18,663 nt of DNA, from positions 1 through 18,663 of the forward strand of contig USEW01000014.1 in assembly GCA_900553845.1 (NCBI GenBank), read 5' to 3'. Positions 5,079 to 13,464 of this stretch are shown in pieces (the first letter of the stretch is position 1; each line of letters begins with the position of its first letter). Made by a program: the position numbers and the translations under genes. The notes below the pieces were generated by a model, which saw only the letters and a program-made list of their open reading frames with translations, ran no database searches and was not told where the DNA came from. The DNA is from an uncultured bacterium. Its GTDB lineage: Bacteria; Cyanobacteriota; Vampirovibrionia; Gastranaerophilales; Gastranaerophilaceae.

Positions 5079-6026
5079 ATGACAAACACTTTAAATTTAA
5101 ATCTAAAAGGAAAACATTTTATCAATTTAGAAGATTTTTACATTCAAGAACTTAAATATTTGATTGAAGAAGCTCAAAATTTAAAATCAAAGGTAAAAAA
5201 TAATGTTGAAATTGATTTAATGAAAAATAAAACAATGGTTATGTATTTTGCAAAACCAAGTTTGAGAACGAGGTTAAGTTTTGAAATAGGAATGAAAAAA
5301 TTAGGGGGTGACGCTTATGTTTTAAAACAAGATGAAATTATTTTAGGTAAACGTGAAAGCATTGAGGATAGTGCAAATGTTATTTCACGTTATTGCGATT
5401 TGATTATGATAAGGACATTTGCTCATAGTGACATTGAAACTTTTGCAAAACATTCAAAAGTACCTGTTATTAATGCATTAACCGACTTGTCGCATCCTTG
5501 TCAGATTATGGCGGATTTATTGACAATAAAAGAGCATTTTGGCAAATTGGAAGGACTAACTTTAGCTTATATTGGAGATGGGAATAATGTTTGCAATAGC
5601 TTGCTTATCGGATGTTCAATGTTGGGGATAAATATTAAACTTGGCTGTCCTAAAGGGTATGAACCTAGCCAAAATTATATTAATCTTGCAAAAGAATATG
5701 CAAAAGAAAATGGAACATTTGTTGAGATATTAAATGACCCTCAAAAAGCTTCTTGTCAAGCAAATATTTTATACACTGATGTTTGGGCTTCAATGGGACA
5801 AGAAGACGAGAAAGAAATGCGAAAAGAAATCTTTAAAGACTACCAAATTAACAACACATTATTAAAAAATGCAAATAATAGTGCAATAGTTCTTCACTGC
5901 CTTCCGGCGCATAAAGGTGAGGAAATAAGTGAAGATGTCTTTAATAAAAATGCCTCTATCATTTATGAAGAAGCGGAAAATAGGATGTATGCCCAAATGG
6001 CAATAATGAAAAGTATATGTTGTTAA
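5079..6026 (+). CDS. argF: Ornithine carbamoyltransferase
   Basis: The enzyme joins carbamoyl phosphate and L-ornithine to give citrulline, the sixth step of arginine synthesis, in the cytoplasm. The 315-residue length is normal. Visible motifs are the carbamoyl-phosphate loop S61-LRTR-65, HPCQ at 139-142, GDGNNV at 166-171, the ornithine-binding DVWASMGQ at 234-241 and HCLPAHKGEE at 273-282. The SMG motif separates it from aspartate carbamoyltransferase. The loop reads SLRTR, not the textbook STRTR, a variant also known in acetyl- or succinyl-ornithine carbamoyltransferases, but the rest of the protein follows ordinary OTC. The ATG at 5079 has GAGGA about 7 nt upstream. It is the first gene of argFGHCJ and lies behind the predicted attenuator. 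Confidence 0.95.
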   Translation: MTNTLNLNLKGKHFINLEDFYIQELKYLIEEAQNLKSKVKNNVEIDLMKNKTMVMYFAKPSLRTRLSFEIGMKKLGGDAYVLKQDEIILGKRESIEDSANVISRYCDLIMIRTFAHSDIETFAKHSKVPVINALTDLSHPCQIMADLLTIKEHFGKLEGLTLAYIGDGNNVCNSLLIGCSMLGINIKLGCPKGYEPSQNYINLAKEYAKENGTFVEILNDPQKASCQANILYTDVWASMGQEDEKEMRKEIFKDYQINNTLLKNANNSAIVLHCLPAHKGEEISEDVFNKNASIIYEEAENRMYAQMAIMKSICC

Positions 6027-6111
6027 AACAGCTTTAAAGTGGGCAATAATAAAAAACATGCCTAGTTTCGCGTTAACAAATGGTGAGTAAAAAAAGAAAG
6101 GAATAAAAATT

Positions 6112-7329
6112 ATGAAAAAGAAAGTAGTATTAGCGTATTCAGGTGGACTTGATACAACAGTTATTATCCCTTGGTTAAAAGAAAACTATGATTACGATGT
6201 AATAGCAGCTTGTATTGATGTTGGTCAAGGCACCGAGACAGAAGGATTAGAGGAAAAAGCATTAAAAACTGGAGCTTTAAAATATTATTTAATAAATTGT
6301 GAAGATGAATTTGTTGAAGATTATATTTATCCTACATTAAAAGCAGATGCTGTATATGAGGGGAAATATTTACTTGGAACATCTGTTGCTCGTCCAATTA
6401 TTACAAAAAAGCTTGTTGAAATAGCAATAAATGAAGGTGCTAGTGCAATATGCCATGGAGCCACCGGAAAAGGCAACGACCAGATTAGGTTTGAATTAAC
6501 TATAAAAGCACTCGCGCCAGAGCTTGAAATAATCGCCCCTTGGAGAATATGGGATATACAATCACGTGAAGATGAAATAAAATATTTAGAAGATAGAAAT
6601 ATATCAGTTCCAATGAAAAAAGATGACACGTATTCCCGTGATAAAAACTTGTGGCACCTATCACATGAAGGGCTTGAGCTTGAAAATCCCAATAATGCGC
6701 CAAATTATGAAAAACTTCTAAAAATGTCAAATACAGTTGAAAATGCTCCAGATGAAGCACAATATGTTGAAATAGAATTTGAAAAAGGAATACCGGTTTG
6801 TGTTGACGGTAAAAAATTAAGCCCTTCTAATATGGTTAAATACCTAAATCAAATTGGTGGAAAACATGCAATTGGTATAATAGATATAGTTGAAAACCGT
6901 GTTGTCGGAATGAAATCACGTGGGGTTTATGAAACACCAGGCGGAACTATTTTATATTATGCACACAAAGAGCTTGAATATTTGTGTTTGGATAAACAAA
7001 CCTTATCGTTTAAGTCAATTGTTGCAAATAAGTTTGCTGAACTTGTATATAGTGGTGAATGGTTTACACCGCTGAGAGTTGCTTTAAGCGTTTTTGTTGA
7101 CAAAACACAAGAAACGGTTACAGGTAAAGTGTCACTAAAATTGTATAAAGGGAATATAATATCAAACGGTGCAACTTCACCATATTCTTTGTATAGCGAA
7201 AGTCTGGCAAGTTTTACAACAGGAGAATTATATAACCACAAAGATGCTGAAGGGTTTATTAACTTATTTGGTTTGCCTTTAAAGGTTAATGCTTTAATGA
7301 AACAAAAGAATAATTGTGAGGTGAAATAA
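6112..7329 (+). CDS. argG: Argininosuccinate synthase
   Basis: The enzyme uses ATP to condense citrulline with aspartate into argininosuccinate, releasing AMP and pyrophosphate. The 405-residue protein starts with the PP-loop AYSGGLDTT (residues 8-16) and contains CHGATGKGNDQIRFE, the citrulline/aspartate-binding stretch typical of ArgG. It also has the conserved GVYETPGGTIL and LASFTTGELYNHKDAEGFI near the C-terminus. Length and order agree with the bacterial family. GAAAGGA (about 6097-6103) precedes the ATG. It lies 85 nt after argF, the longest gap in the operon, and I see no terminator in that gap. argH starts 6 nt after its stop. Confidence 0.96.
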   Translation: MKKKVVLAYSGGLDTTVIIPWLKENYDYDVIAACIDVGQGTETEGLEEKALKTGALKYYLINCEDEFVEDYIYPTLKADAVYEGKYLLGTSVARPIITKKLVEIAINEGASAICHGATGKGNDQIRFELTIKALAPELEIIAPWRIWDIQSREDEIKYLEDRNISVPMKKDDTYSRDKNLWHLSHEGLELENPNNAPNYEKLLKMSNTVENAPDEAQYVEIEFEKGIPVCVDGKKLSPSNMVKYLNQIGGKHAIGIIDIVENRVVGMKSRGVYETPGGTILYYAHKELEYLCLDKQTLSFKSIVANKFAELVYSGEWFTPLRVALSVFVDKTQETVTGKVSLKLYKGNIISNGATSPYSLYSESLASFTTGELYNHKDAEGFINLFGLPLKVNALMKQKNNCEVK

Positions 7330-7335
7330 GGTATA

Positions 7336-8727
7336 ATGGGAAAACAACTCTGGGGAGCAAGATTTTCAAAATCGCTTGAGAGGGAAGCAAATGATTTCAA
7401 TTCTTCGCTTCATTTTGATTCAGAAATGTATGAAGAAGATATTATTGGAAGCATTGCACACACAACAATGCTTGGAGAAACAAATATAATATCAAAAGAT
7501 GAAAGTCAGACAATAATAAATGGATTAAAAGAAATATTAGATGATATAAAATCAGGCAAGCTTCAATTTGATTATGACTTAGAAGACATTCATACACAGG
7601 TTGAAAAATGGCTTATTGATAAAATTGGTGAAACAGGTAAAAAAGTTCATACGGGAAGAAGCCGCAATGACCAGGTGGCACTTGATTTAAGAATGTATTT
7701 AAAAAAAGAAGTTTTAAATATAAAAACTTTGTTGCTTAGTTTAATAAAGACATTAATAAATCTTCAAAAACAGCACACAAAAACGTATTTAAGCGGATAT
7801 ACACATCTTCAACGTGCTCAGGTTATTACATTTGCTCATTATTTAGGTGCATATGTTGAAATGTTTAAACGCGATGTTGAAAGACTTTATGATGCTTATA
7901 AACGCATTGACGTTATGCCGCTAGGTGCAGGTGCTTTAGCATGTTCAAACTATAATATTGATAATAAAATGACAGCTCAAATCTTGAATTTTCAAAATGT
8001 AATGCTAAACTCTCTTGATGCTGTTTCGGATAGAGATTTTGTAATTGAAGTGTCATCAACTTTATCGATAATTATGATGCATTTAAGCCGATTTGCTGAG
8101 GAACTTATTTTGTATACAACATATGAATTTAAGTTTATTGAATTTGATGACGGCTTTACAACAGGTTCAAGTTTAATGCCTCAAAAGAAAAACCCAGATA
8201 TACTTGAGCTTATCCGTGGAAAAACAGGTCGAGTTTATGGTAATTTATTTTCTATTTTAACAATTATGAAATCACTTCCACTTGCCTATAATAAAGATAT
8301 GCAGGAAGACAAGGAAGGTGTTTTTGACTCAATAACAACAGTTAAGAGTTGTTTATCAATTTTGCCTGATGTTTTACTTACAATGAAAGTTAATAAAGAC
8401 AAAATGCTTTTATCAGTCAAAGATGGTTTTTTAAATGCAACGGAAGTTGCTGATTATCTTGTAAAAAAAGGTGTCCCATTTCGTGATGCACACGGAATTT
8501 CAGGTAAACTTGTTGTTTATTGCATAAATAACAATAAAAGCTTAACAACACTATCATTGGAGGAATATAAAAATGAGTCAATATTGTTTGAAAATGATAT
8601 TTACAAAAAAATTACACCAGATGCTCAGGTAAATAACAAAACAATTATTGGAAGTCCAAGTGAAAATTCTGTGTTGGAAGTTATAAAGATAAATGAAAAG
8701 TGGTTAAAAGAGCAAGGAAACAAATAA
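7336..8727 (+). CDS. argH: Argininosuccinate lyase
   Basis: The enzyme splits argininosuccinate into arginine and fumarate, the last step of the pathway, as a homotetramer. The 463-residue protein carries the N-terminal WGARFSK, the substrate-binding HTGRSRNDQ (105-113) and YTHLQ with the conserved His (157). The superfamily signature GSSLMPQKKNPD (277-288) includes the flexible loop serine. All catalytic regions are present and the length is normal. The start ATG lies 6 nt after the argG stop, with GAGGTG just ahead inside the argG end. The stop codon is separated from the argC ATG by 2 nt, indicating tight translational coupling. Confidence 0.96.
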   Translation: MGKQLWGARFSKSLEREANDFNSSLHFDSEMYEEDIIGSIAHTTMLGETNIISKDESQTIINGLKEILDDIKSGKLQFDYDLEDIHTQVEKWLIDKIGETGKKVHTGRSRNDQVALDLRMYLKKEVLNIKTLLLSLIKTLINLQKQHTKTYLSGYTHLQRAQVITFAHYLGAYVEMFKRDVERLYDAYKRIDVMPLGAGALACSNYNIDNKMTAQILNFQNVMLNSLDAVSDRDFVIEVSSTLSIIMMHLSRFAEELILYTTYEFKFIEFDDGFTTGSSLMPQKKNPDILELIRGKTGRVYGNLFSILTIMKSLPLAYNKDMQEDKEGVFDSITTVKSCLSILPDVLLTMKVNKDKMLLSVKDGFLNATEVADYLVKKGVPFRDAHGISGKLVVYCINNNKSLTTLSLEEYKNESILFENDIYKKITPDAQVNNKTIIGSPSENSVLEVIKINEKWLKEQGNK

Positions 8728-8729
8728 AA

Positions 8730-9755
8730 ATGATTAAAGCAGCAATTATTGGAGCAACAGGTTATACTGGCATAACATTAATGGATATTTTATTAAAACA
8801 TAAAGATGTTGAAATTAAGTATATCACCTCAAAAAGTTATGCCGGGAAAAAATTTAGCGAAATATATCCTAAATTTGAAGGACTAACAGACCTTGTTTGT
8901 ATTGAAGATGATATAAATAAAATATCAAAAGATGTTGATGTAATATTTATAGCACTTCCGCATGGAATAGCAAGCGGGAAAATAAATAATGATATTTTAA
9001 AAAACTCAAAAGTAATTGACCTTGGAGCTGATTATAGGTTAAAAGACAAAAATATTTATGAAGCCTGGTATCAGGGTGAACACAAAACACCTCAATTACT
9101 TGATGAAGCTGTTTATGGTTTATGTGAATTAAACCGTGAGAAAATAAAGAAAGCAAAATTGATAGCAAACCCAGGATGCTATACAACGGCAAGTATTTTG
9201 GCTTTAAGTCCTTTTGTGAAACATAAACTTATTGACACAAAAAGCATTATTATTGATGCAAAATCAGGTGTAAGTGGTGCCGGTCGAAGTTTAAATATTC
9301 AAAATTTATACTGCGAAACAAACGAAAATATAAAAGCATATAAAGTTGCCTCTCATCGCCATACGGTTGAAATTGAGCAAGAACTTACATTATTAAACGA
9401 TAATGAAAAAATTAATCTAACATTCACTCCGCATTTGACTCCAATGAACCGTGGCATACTTTCAACATGTTATGCAAAGTTTAAAAATAAAATCGATATT
9501 GATTATCTAATTGATTTATATAAAAAGTTTTATGCAAATGAATTTTTTATAAGAATAAAGAATAGTGCAAATGATGTTGAGACTAAATTTGTTGCAAATT
9601 CAAATTTTGTTGATATTGGCATTTCGTATGATGAAAGAACAAATAGTATAATTGTAACAAGCGCAATTGATAATTTAATAAAAGGAGCATCAGGTCAGGC
9701 TGTTCAAAATATGAATATAATGTTTAATTTAAAAGAAAGTGAAGGAATAAAATAA
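8730..9755 (+). CDS. argC: N-acetyl-gamma-glutamyl-phosphate reductase
   Basis: This NADPH-dependent enzyme reduces N-acetylglutamyl 5-phosphate to the semialdehyde, the third step of the acetylated branch. The 341-residue protein begins MIKAAIIGATGYTG, a dinucleotide-binding motif. It contains FIALPHGIA, DLGADYRL and the catalytic cysteine C150 in NPGCYTT, followed by the SGAGR segment. The frame is open from a GTG at 8700 inside argH, but ATG 8730 fits the family's N-terminus and has AAGGA (8714-8718) ahead, so it is chosen. It lies 2 nt after argH and 4 nt before argJ. The acetylglutamate kinase (argB) that supplies its substrate is not in this window. Confidence 0.95.
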   Translation: MIKAAIIGATGYTGITLMDILLKHKDVEIKYITSKSYAGKKFSEIYPKFEGLTDLVCIEDDINKISKDVDVIFIALPHGIASGKINNDILKNSKVIDLGADYRLKDKNIYEAWYQGEHKTPQLLDEAVYGLCELNREKIKKAKLIANPGCYTTASILALSPFVKHKLIDTKSIIIDAKSGVSGAGRSLNIQNLYCETNENIKAYKVASHRHTVEIEQELTLLNDNEKINLTFTPHLTPMNRGILSTCYAKFKNKIDIDYLIDLYKKFYANEFFIRIKNSANDVETKFVANSNFVDIGISYDERTNSIIVTSAIDNLIKGASGQAVQNMNIMFNLKESEGIK

Positions 9756-9759
9756 AAAT

Positions 9760-10992
9760 ATGGAAATAATAAAAGATGGCGGTATAACTACACCAAAAGG
9801 TTTTAAAGCTTCCGGAATACATTGCGGGATTAAGAAAAAGAAAAAAGATTTAGCAATAATCACAAGTGATAAAGATGCTATATGCAGTGCTTGTTTTACA
9901 CAAAATACAGTAAAAGCAGCACCTTTAAAAATTTGTGAAGAAAATTTAAAATCTTCAAACAATCAAATAAAAGCTATTATTATAAACAGCGGCAATGCAA
10001 ACGCTTGTACTGGTGATAGAGGTTATACTGATGCAAAACTTATGACAAAAACTTTATCAAAATGTCTAAATATTGAAGAGAATAAAACGCTTGTAAGTTC
10101 AACCGGTGTAATTGGTGTATATTTGCCAATTGAAAGAGTTATTGACGGGATTGAAAATATAGTCAAGGAATTAAGTGAAGAAACAAAAGGTGCAAAAGAT
10201 TGTGCAGAAGCTATTATGACAACTGATACTTTTATTAAGGAAATAGCCGTTAAAGTTAAACTAAAAGACAATACTATTATAAAAATAGGCGGTATATCAA
10301 AAGGTTCAGGCATGATACATCCAAATATGGCAACAATGTTAGGTTTTATAACTACAGATTGCAATATATCAAAAAAACTTCTTGACAAAGCTTTTAAAGA
10401 TGCTGTTAATTCAAGTTTTAATATGATATCGGTTGATGGAGAAACATCAACAAATGATATGGCCGTTATTATGGCAAATGGTGAAGCTTTAAACTATAAA
10501 ATTGAAAAAGAGGATGAAAATTACAAAATATTTAAAAAAGCGCTTGATTATGTATGTGTTTCTTTAGCAAAAATGATTGTTAAAGATGGTGAGGGTGCAA
10601 CAAAATTTTTGGAAGTTAATATTAAAAATGCAAGAAATAAAAATGAAGCAAAGATTTTATGCAAATCTATAATAAACTCAAACCTTGTTAAAACAGCATT
10701 TTTTGGCTGTGATGCAAACTGGGGACGGATATTATCTGCTATGGGAGCAACCGGTGTTGGGTTTGACCAGAATAAAATAACAATAAGTTTTTGTAATAAA
10801 GCAGGTGATATAGTTCTATTCCAAAACGGAGAGCCATTAAATTTTGATGAAAAAGCCGCTTTAAAAATATTAAAAGATAAGGAGATAAAAATTGATATTG
10901 ACTTAAATCAAGCCAATGAAGAAACCATTTGTGGCTGGGGTTGTGATTTAAGTTATGAATATGTAAAAATAAATGCCGATTATAGGACATAG
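9760..10992 (+). CDS. argJ: Bifunctional glutamate N-acetyltransferase / ornithine acetyltransferase
   Basis: ArgJ moves the acetyl group from N-acetylornithine to glutamate, releasing ornithine and recycling the acetyl group; some forms also use acetyl-CoA. The 410-residue precursor cuts itself at the Ala-Thr bond in HPNMATMLGF (A191/T192). T192 becomes the catalytic nucleophile of the beta chain. Other landmarks are the N-terminal GFKASGIHCGIK, NSGNANACTG, STGVIGV and the C-terminal CGWGCDLSYEYVKINADYRT. Presence of argJ implies the cyclic pathway. Whether it can also make acetylglutamate from acetyl-CoA cannot be told from the sequence. It is the last gene of the operon, and no clear terminator follows it. 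Confidence 0.95.
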   Translation: MEIIKDGGITTPKGFKASGIHCGIKKKKKDLAIITSDKDAICSACFTQNTVKAAPLKICEENLKSSNNQIKAIIINSGNANACTGDRGYTDAKLMTKTLSKCLNIEENKTLVSSTGVIGVYLPIERVIDGIENIVKELSEETKGAKDCAEAIMTTDTFIKEIAVKVKLKDNTIIKIGGISKGSGMIHPNMATMLGFITTDCNISKKLLDKAFKDAVNSSFNMISVDGETSTNDMAVIMANGEALNYKIEKEDENYKIFKKALDYVCVSLAKMIVKDGEGATKFLEVNIKNARNKNEAKILCKSIINSNLVKTAFFGCDANWGRILSAMGATGVGFDQNKITISFCNKAGDIVLFQNGEPLNFDEKAALKILKDKEIKIDIDLNQANEETICGWGCDLSYEYVKINADYRT

Positions 10993-11077
10993 TTTTGTCA
11001 CAATAAACGAGGAATGAAAAAGGAAAAAGTAAATGAATATATTAATTAATATTAAAAATGCAAATAATAAACCTTAT

Positions 11078-11255
11078 ATCCTCCGGACAGGGTTACTTTT
11101 GGAGACAAAAGTAACCAAAACCGCAACCCACTTGTCGTTCACATTCTCACTAAACTCAACCCTACAGCCTTAACTCGTGCTTCGCACTCAAACAGAAGGC
11201 TGCCTGACAATGTTTCATTAAGCACTGCTTATTCCAAGCTGCATATGGTTTGCAC
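11078..11255 (-). repeat. Structured intergenic repeat element, copy 2 (inverted)
   Basis: Read on the minus strand, this matches copy 1 (2073-2260): CCATATGCAG, the identical 40-base block (11165-11204), the identical 14-base GGGTTGCGGTTTTG block (11116-11129) and a terminal hairpin. The hairpin here is an 11-bp stem with 4-nt loop (11091-11116). Its stem sequence differs from copy 1 on both arms while remaining paired. The copy fills most of the 341-bp gap between argJ and fliE, where I see no gene. Homology may extend a little beyond 11255, where a further palindrome begins. Confidence 0.75.
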
Positions 11256-11306
11256 ATGTTGAATTTATTCCACATTGGTGGATGAAAACAAAAATTGTCA
11301 GGCAGC
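11199..11306. repeat. Long-range palindrome adjoining repeat copy 2
   Basis: GCTGCCTGACAAT (11199-11211) is exactly complementary to ATTGTCAGGCAGC (11294-11306), with 82 bases between. The right arm ends 28 nt before the fliE start codon, so the structure could affect expression of the flagellar genes. Copy 1 has no matching outer arm. Confidence 0.65.
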
Positions 11307-11333
11307 AGCCAGTTATATAAAAAGGAGTACTGT

Positions 11334-11663
11334 ATGTTTACAAATAGCGTTAATCCGTTTGGGAAAAATATTGAAACCGGACATATAAGCAATATATCAG
11401 GTAATAATAACACGTTTAACCTGATAAATGAGACAGAAAAGACAAGCTTTAAAGATGTAATGACAGATATGGCAAACGGCATAAACCAAGAGCTTAATGC
11501 ACCAGATGAAATGTTAAATAGTATTATGCGCGGTTCAAGCGAATATGATATTCATGATGTAATGATTGCTTTGTCAAAAGCTGATATGGGTATAACAATT
11601 GCTACGACAGCAGCAACAAAAGTACTTCAAACGTATGAAAAAATAATGCAAATTCAACTATAG
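11334..11663 (+). CDS. fliE: Flagellar hook-basal body protein FliE
   Basis: FliE is a small periplasmic basal-body protein that links the MS ring (FliF) to the rod and is needed for flagellar export. The 109-residue length is normal. The C-terminal half carries the family pattern YDIHDVMIALSKADMGITIA followed by ATKVLQTYEKIMQIQL. The N-terminal third is Asn-rich and unconserved. Although the frame is open further upstream, ATG 11334 is chosen because AAAGGAG (11321-11327) lies 6 nt ahead and translation from it gives the expected length. fliF follows after 85 nt. The upstream sequence is repeat copy 2 and its palindrome, leaving the promoter position unclear. Confidence 0.9.
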   Translation: MFTNSVNPFGKNIETGHISNISGNNNTFNLINETEKTSFKDVMTDMANGINQELNAPDEMLNSIMRGSSEYDIHDVMIALSKADMGITIATTAATKVLQTYEKIMQIQL

Positions 11664-11748
11664 ACATCATTTTTTAAAAAAACATAGTATAATAAAAGTG
11701 GGGGCAAAAAATTAGATATTGACTTGAGGATAAAAATAAAAATAATAT

Positions 11749-13443
11749 ATGAATTTTCAGGAACTTCTTAAAAATAAAGGTATGTTAATTGGGATAATAG
11801 CAGGTGTTGTTATCCTTGTTGTTATACTTATTCTTGTAATTGTTCTTGCATCCTCTTCAGGCGGCTCTGGCGGTGGGGAACGTGGCGAGAAAATAAAAAA
11901 AGAAGCTACTATAAAAGAACCGCTTGATTTGCTTTCAACTGATAATTTAGGTAAGGCTATTGAAATACAGGCTTTACTTGCACGTGAAGGGATAAACGCA
12001 CAAAGACGGATGGATGGTTCAAAATCAACAATATATCTTGCCGAATATAAAATGTCAGAACGCGATAGGGCATTGCTTGCCATTGTAAAAAGCGGACTTA
12101 TGGACCAAAATGTTGGTTTGGAGGTTTTTGATAAAGGTGATTTTACTTCAACAAAAGAAGACAAACGTATACGTTTAATCCGTGCAGTTAACGGCGAATT
12201 ATCAAGATTAATACGCAAAATCCCACCTATTGAAAATGCAAGTGTATTTATCTCAATACCAGAACAATCAATGTTTGCTTCAATGCAAAAACCGACAACA
12301 GCAACAGTTCAATTGACTATACCAAGCGGAGATAGGCTTGATAAAACCAAAGTGAAGGCAATTACAAATTTGCTTTTAGGTTCGGTTGCTGGCTTGACGC
12401 ATGAAAATATTTCAATAACTGATACAAACGGTAATGTTTATACCACAATTGAAAGTGCTGATGATAACAGGCTTGCAAAAATTGAAGAAAATGATAAATA
12501 TATGCAGTCAAAAGTGCAAGCACAGTTGGATAGATTGCTTGGTAAAGGAAATTATGTTGTAACAGTCTCAACATCGTTACGTGAGGTACCAGTTGAGCGT
12601 CAAAGCATTACATATGACCCTGTAAATAAAGCTGCTACAAGTGAGCAGATATTTCAAGAGGGGCTTGGAGACCAATCAAGGGATACATCATCAGGCGTGA
12701 ATGCTGTAAGTTTATATGTGCCAAATGGTTTACCGCAAACGGGTTCAAGCGCAAGCCAGAACAGAAACTACTCCCGTGTTGCAAAAGAAACCCAATATGG
12801 CGTAAGTAAGACACAAACTAACGAATATATAAAATCAGGCGTAGTTGAAGAAATATCAATAGCCGTAACGGTTGAGGAAGGACGTATCCCTCCTACAATA
12901 TCACTTGATGAGTTTAAACAGCTCGTTGCTGATGCTGCTAGTCCCAAGGTAAAGGTAGAAAATGTAACAATCGCTTTTTCTGACCCCGCTGACCCATATC
13001 TAGCCCAGGATAAACCAACAAGTCTTCCTACACCTGATGAATCAGGAAACCCATGGTGGATTGCAATTGTTCTACTTGTCGGCGGATTGCTTGGTGGATT
13101 GGGTATATTATCTTCAATAATAAACAAATCCTCAAGAGAACAGGAAGAGCAGATGAAAATGCTCAGCCAGTGGACCCAACAGCAAGAAGCTTTAATGAAA
13201 GGTTTTGGAAATGAAACACGTGAATTAAAAGCAAAACAGGCTCAACTTGAGCAGGAGAACCTTAAACTTAAACAAGACCATGAAAAAGCTTTGGCTCAGA
13301 TTCCCCAGCAAATGGCTGCTATGCCGGCAAATAATAATGCGGTTGAAACAGTCGATGATGTAATTCAGGATATTACTTCAGGTTTACTTGATTCTGATGA
13401 TGATGAATTGGAAGAAAATATTAAAAGCTGGATAGAAAAGTAA
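11749..13443 (+). CDS. fliF: Flagellar M-ring protein FliF
   Basis: FliF forms the MS ring in the inner membrane, the base on which flagellum, export gate and C ring assemble. The 564-residue protein has a first membrane helix at about 12-35 and a Gly/Ser-rich linker. The periplasmic ring-building domains of the YscJ/FliF type follow (DLLSTDNLGKAIEIQALLAREGI, RAVNGELSRLIRKI, ASVFISIPEQSMF). A second membrane helix lies at about 435-458 (WWIAIVLLVGGLLGGLGIL). The cytoplasmic tail holds a Gln/Glu-rich coiled coil and ends in an acidic segment with DVIQDITSGLLDSDDDELEE, where FliG binds in other bacteria. The nearest Shine-Dalgarno-like sequence (GAGGA, 11726-11730) is 18 nt from the ATG, unusually far. 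Confidence 0.93.
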   Translation: MNFQELLKNKGMLIGIIAGVVILVVILILVIVLASSSGGSGGGERGEKIKKEATIKEPLDLLSTDNLGKAIEIQALLAREGINAQRRMDGSKSTIYLAEYKMSERDRALLAIVKSGLMDQNVGLEVFDKGDFTSTKEDKRIRLIRAVNGELSRLIRKIPPIENASVFISIPEQSMFASMQKPTTATVQLTIPSGDRLDKTKVKAITNLLLGSVAGLTHENISITDTNGNVYTTIESADDNRLAKIEENDKYMQSKVQAQLDRLLGKGNYVVTVSTSLREVPVERQSITYDPVNKAATSEQIFQEGLGDQSRDTSSGVNAVSLYVPNGLPQTGSSASQNRNYSRVAKETQYGVSKTQTNEYIKSGVVEEISIAVTVEEGRIPPTISLDEFKQLVADAASPKVKVENVTIAFSDPADPYLAQDKPTSLPTPDESGNPWWIAIVLLVGGLLGGLGILSSIINKSSREQEEQMKMLSQWTQQQEALMKGFGNETRELKAKQAQLEQENLKLKQDHEKALAQIPQQMAAMPANNNAVETVDDVIQDITSGLLDSDDDELEENIKSWIEK

Positions 13444-13464
13444 AAAATAGTTATAGGATAAAAA

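Noticed and set aside
8700..8729. GTG start giving ArgC ten extra residues
   Set aside because: It lies inside argH; the family N-terminus begins at the ATG at 8730 (MIKAAIIGATGYTG).
11162..11482. Minus-strand 106-codon frame ending in CQAAFCLSAKHELRL
   Set aside because: It overlaps fliE on the opposite strand and its end is simply the translated repeat element; no ribosome-binding site or protein-like composition supports it.
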